Shown here: in pieces, positions 35,038 to 37,053 of the stretch
Layout of the letters: each line of letters starts with the position of its first letter
Numbering within the stretch: position 1 is the stretch's first letter
Assembly: GCA_023511615.1 (NCBI GenBank)
Contig: JAIMBL010000020.1
Span: 1-37,053, forward strand
Reading direction: 5' to 3'
From: Leptolyngbyaceae cyanobacterium HOT.MB2.61
Lineage (GTDB): Bacteria > Cyanobacteriota > Cyanobacteriia > Leptolyngbyales > Leptolyngbyaceae
DNA length: 37,053 nt
Translations under genes and position numbers: made by a program
The notes under the pieces: model-generated
The model's input: the letters and a program-made list of their open reading frames with translations, nothing else
Database searches by the model: none
What the model was told of the DNA's origin: nothing

Positions 35038-36873
35038 GTGCAACTACAAGATGTGGCTGTGAAGCGTGTCACGGGCGCTTACGCATTGATTGATAGCCTC
35101 AAGCGTCACGGAGTCAAACATATTTTTGGTTATCCGGGCGGTGCCATTCTGCCAATTTATGACGAGCTTTATAAGGCAGAAGCGGAGGGTGGCATTCAGC
35201 ACATTCTGGTGCGGCATGAGCAGGGGGCGGCCCATGCGGCTGATGGTTATGCTCGCGCGACGGGTCAGGTCGGCGTTTGCTTTGCAACGTCGGGACCCGG
35301 TGCAACTAACCTGGTCACGGGTATCGCCACCGCTCACATGGACTCTATTCCCATGGTCGTGGTTACCGGGCAGGTACCCAGCCACGCAATTGGCAGTGAT
35401 GCATTTCAGGAAACAGATATTTTTGGCATTTCACTGCCAATTGTGAAGCACTCCTACGTAGTTCGCGACCCCAGAGATATGGCACGCATCGTAGCGGAGG
35501 CATTTTACATTGCCAGCACTGGGCGTCCTGGACCCGTATTGATTGATGTACCCAAAGATGTGGGGCAGGCAGTTTTTGACTACGAGCCAGTCGAACCGGG
35601 TAATGTGAAGTTGCCTGGCTATCGTCCTACGGTAAAGGGGAACCCCCGTCAGATCGCCCAAGCCTTGAAACTCATTCGGCAGGCGAAGCAACCCCTGCTA
35701 TATGTGGGAGGTGGAGCGATCGCCTCCAATGCCCACGCCGAAGTCAAAGAACTGGCAGAACGCTTTAATTTGCCAGTCACAACCACCCTCATGGGTCTGG
35801 GTGCCTTTGATGAGCACCATCCCCTATCGGTTGGTATGTTAGGGATGCACGGAACTGCCTACGCCAACTTTGCGGTTACCGAGTGTGACCTGTTGATTGC
35901 TGTGGGTGCCCGCTTTGATGACCGGGTGACGGGTAAGCTGGACGAGTTTGCCACCCGCGCTAAGGTGATTCACATTGACATTGACCCGGCAGAGGTGGGC
36001 AAAAACCGGGCTCCTGATGTGCCGATTGTAGGTGATGTTCGCCACGTATTGATAGATTTGCTGCGCCGCAGTCAGGAAGAAGGGGATGTGCGTGACCCGG
36101 AACGGAACCGACCGTGGTTGAACCGGATTGCCCGCTGGCAGGAGGACTATCCCCTGGAGGTACCGCGCTATCCGGATAACCTTTCGCCCCAGGAAGTGAT
36201 TGTCGAATTGAGCATCCAGGCCCCCAATGCCATCTACACCACCGACGTGGGACAGCACCAGATGTGGGCAGCCCAGTTTTTGAAAAACGGCCCCCGTCGC
36301 TGGATTTCCAGTGCTGGGCTGGGCACAATGGGGTACGGCATGCCTGCGGCAATGGGAGCTAAAGTGGCAATGCCCGATGAGGAAGTCATCTGCATCAGTG
36401 GCGATGCCAGCTTCCAGATGAATCTACAGGAGTTAGGCACCCTGGCTGAGTATGGCATTGCTGCCAAGACGGTGATTATCAACAATGGCTGGCAGGGAAT
36501 GGTGCGCCAGTGGCAGGAAGCCTTCTACGAAGAACGCTACTCGGCTTCTAACATGCAGAAGGGGATGCCCGATTTTGTGAAACTGGCAGAAGCATTTGGC
36601 GTCAAGGGGATGATTGTTCGATCGCGGGACGAACTGAAGGGAGCGATCGCCGAAATGCTGAAGCACGATGGCCCTGTTTTGATGGATGTGCGGGTGAAGC
36701 GGGATGAAAACTGCTACCCGATGGTACCTCCCGGCAAAAGCAATGCTCAGATGGTCGGCTTGCCTGAACGCAAAATCCTGGAACGGGCTGCTGAACTGAT
36801 CACCTGTAGCAGTTGTGGAGCTAAGAACGTTTCTTCTAACAAGTTTTGCCCAGAGTGCGGCACGAAGTTGTAA
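35038..36873 (+). CDS. ilvB: acetolactate synthase large subunit with C-terminal zinc ribbon
   Basis: Thiamine-diphosphate enzyme that condenses pyruvate with pyruvate or 2-oxobutyrate, the first step of branched-chain amino-acid synthesis. 611 residues. ThDP-activating Glu61 lies in [18 protein letters not shown]; the FAD-binding domain is in the middle. The ThDP/Mg motif [13 protein letters not shown] (455-467) uses GDA, and the NN that completes it follows at about 484. GTG 35038 has GTGAGG five bases upstream. The last ~25 residues add a C4 zinc ribbon: Cys590, Cys593, Cys604, Cys607 (CxxC-x10-CxxC). Valine and FAD regulation would come through the small subunit IlvH, which is not seen here. 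Confidence 0.95.
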   Translation: MQLQDVAVKRVTGAYALIDSLKRHGVKHIFGYPGGAILPIYDELYKAEAEGGIQHILVRHEQGAAHAADGYARATGQVGVCFATSGPGATNLVTGIATAHMDSIPMVVVTGQVPSHAIGSDAFQETDIFGISLPIVKHSYVVRDPRDMARIVAEAFYIASTGRPGPVLIDVPKDVGQAVFDYEPVEPGNVKLPGYRPTVKGNPRQIAQALKLIRQAKQPLLYVGGGAIASNAHAEVKELAERFNLPVTTTLMGLGAFDEHHPLSVGMLGMHGTAYANFAVTECDLLIAVGARFDDRVTGKLDEFATRAKVIHIDIDPAEVGKNRAPDVPIVGDVRHVLIDLLRRSQEEGDVRDPERNRPWLNRIARWQEDYPLEVPRYPDNLSPQEVIVELSIQAPNAIYTTDVGQHQMWAAQFLKNGPRRWISSAGLGTMGYGMPAAMGAKVAMPDEEVICISGDASFQMNLQELGTLAEYGIAAKTVIINNGWQGMVRQWQEAFYEERYSASNMQKGMPDFVKLAEAFGVKGMIVRSRDELKGAIAEMLKHDGPVLMDVRVKRDENCYPMVPPGKSNAQMVGLPERKILERAAELITCSSCGAKNVSSNKFCPECGTKL

Positions 36874-36958
36874 CTTAAAGCGGTCGCTAGCTTGCTTGGG
36901 ACACCGGGTTTAAAGGGGTGGAACCGCTGCACCCCGGCCTGAGCCCGTTGTTATAGCT

Positions 36959-36976
36959 AGCAGGTAGACATAATTA
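36959..36976 (+). repeat. left-end fragment of palindromic repeat family 2 (copy 3)
   Basis: AGCAGGTAGACATAATTA matches the left end of copies 1 and 2 (AGTAGGCAGACATAATTA and AGTAGGTAGACATAGTTA) and stops abruptly at 36976. The rest of the element should lie beyond the window or be lost. Confidence 0.65.
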
Positions 36977-37053
36977 GGGCTTGCTGAAAAAGTATTTCAC
37001 GAGCTTTGAGAAGGTTGATGGTTACATCTTGAAACTCGCTGGAACTTAAGCAG
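36977..37053 (+). mobile_element. probable IS end beginning GGGCTTGCTGAAAAAG
   Basis: Right after the truncated repeat the sequence changes to GGGCTTGCTGAAAAAG. From memory this resembles the terminal inverted repeats of insertion sequences with GGGCTTGxTGAA-type ends in cyanobacteria. No transposase is visible in the remaining ~77 bases. The window ends here, so the element cannot be identified. Confidence 0.45.

Overview
The window reads as chromosomal DNA of a filamentous, Leptolyngbya-like cyanobacterium. The octamer GCGATCGC (the cyanobacterial HIP1 palindrome) and its GCGATCG variants recur throughout. The proteins look cyanobacterial (GH57 glucanase, DUF212, GGPP synthase, pentapeptide-repeat protein, GspE-N mini protein), and the spacers are full of degenerate short repeats typical of these genomes. 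The lineage is inferred from gene style; there is no rRNA to confirm it.

Layout. 0-1.6 kb: an edge-truncated, IS1-like transposase zinc-ribbon fragment, a small membrane protein with a good terminator, and a repeat-filled spacer. 1.6-5.5 kb: hopanoid glycosyltransferase HpnB facing an HpnG-like nucleoside phosphorylase, then a membrane-anchored NodB deacetylase. 5.6-9.1 kb: a secreted PPC-domain repeat protein, then hemE and an NAD-dependent epimerase in tandem. 9.2-14 kb, minus strand: lpxD, rtcB, and a pentapeptide-repeat/rlmD pair coupled by a TAGTG overlap. 14-17 kb: squalene-hopene cyclase (shc) with a roughly 60-residue insertion made of intergenic-type repeat DNA, a small membrane protein and a frameshifted lipoprotein gene. 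17-19.3 kb, minus: a diguanylate cyclase with a degenerate receiver, a Nudix hydrolase and an OB-fold-like lipoprotein. 19.4-25.2 kb: folD, a GspE-N mini protein, an AEC permease (minus), a VanY-type carboxypeptidase, an M41-like protease lacking the ATPase and a DUF2993 protein. 25.2-27.6 kb, minus: a DUF212 membrane protein, GGPP synthase (crtE) and a phosphoribosyltransferase. 27.9-34.7 kb: a GPH sugar symporter, a DUF39/HcyBio sulfurtransferase, a cyanobacterial protein of unknown function (minus), a GH57 enzyme (minus) and the C-terminal half of an MFS transporter (pseudogene). 35-37 kb: acetolactate synthase large subunit with a C-terminal zinc ribbon, then a fragment of a palindromic repeat apparently cut by an IS end.

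Most genes are single housekeeping or biosynthetic units rather than one large operon. Three (hpnB, hpnG-like, shc) belong to hopanoid synthesis, and crtE supplies another isoprenoid branch. I found no phage, CRISPR array, tRNA, rRNA or obvious new defence system. The least-described material is the repeat landscape: two families of roughly 120-bp palindromic elements, one copy carrying a nested 89-bp element with a TA duplication, some supplying stop codons of neighbouring genes, and repeat-like DNA read in frame inside shc and at the ends of rlmD.
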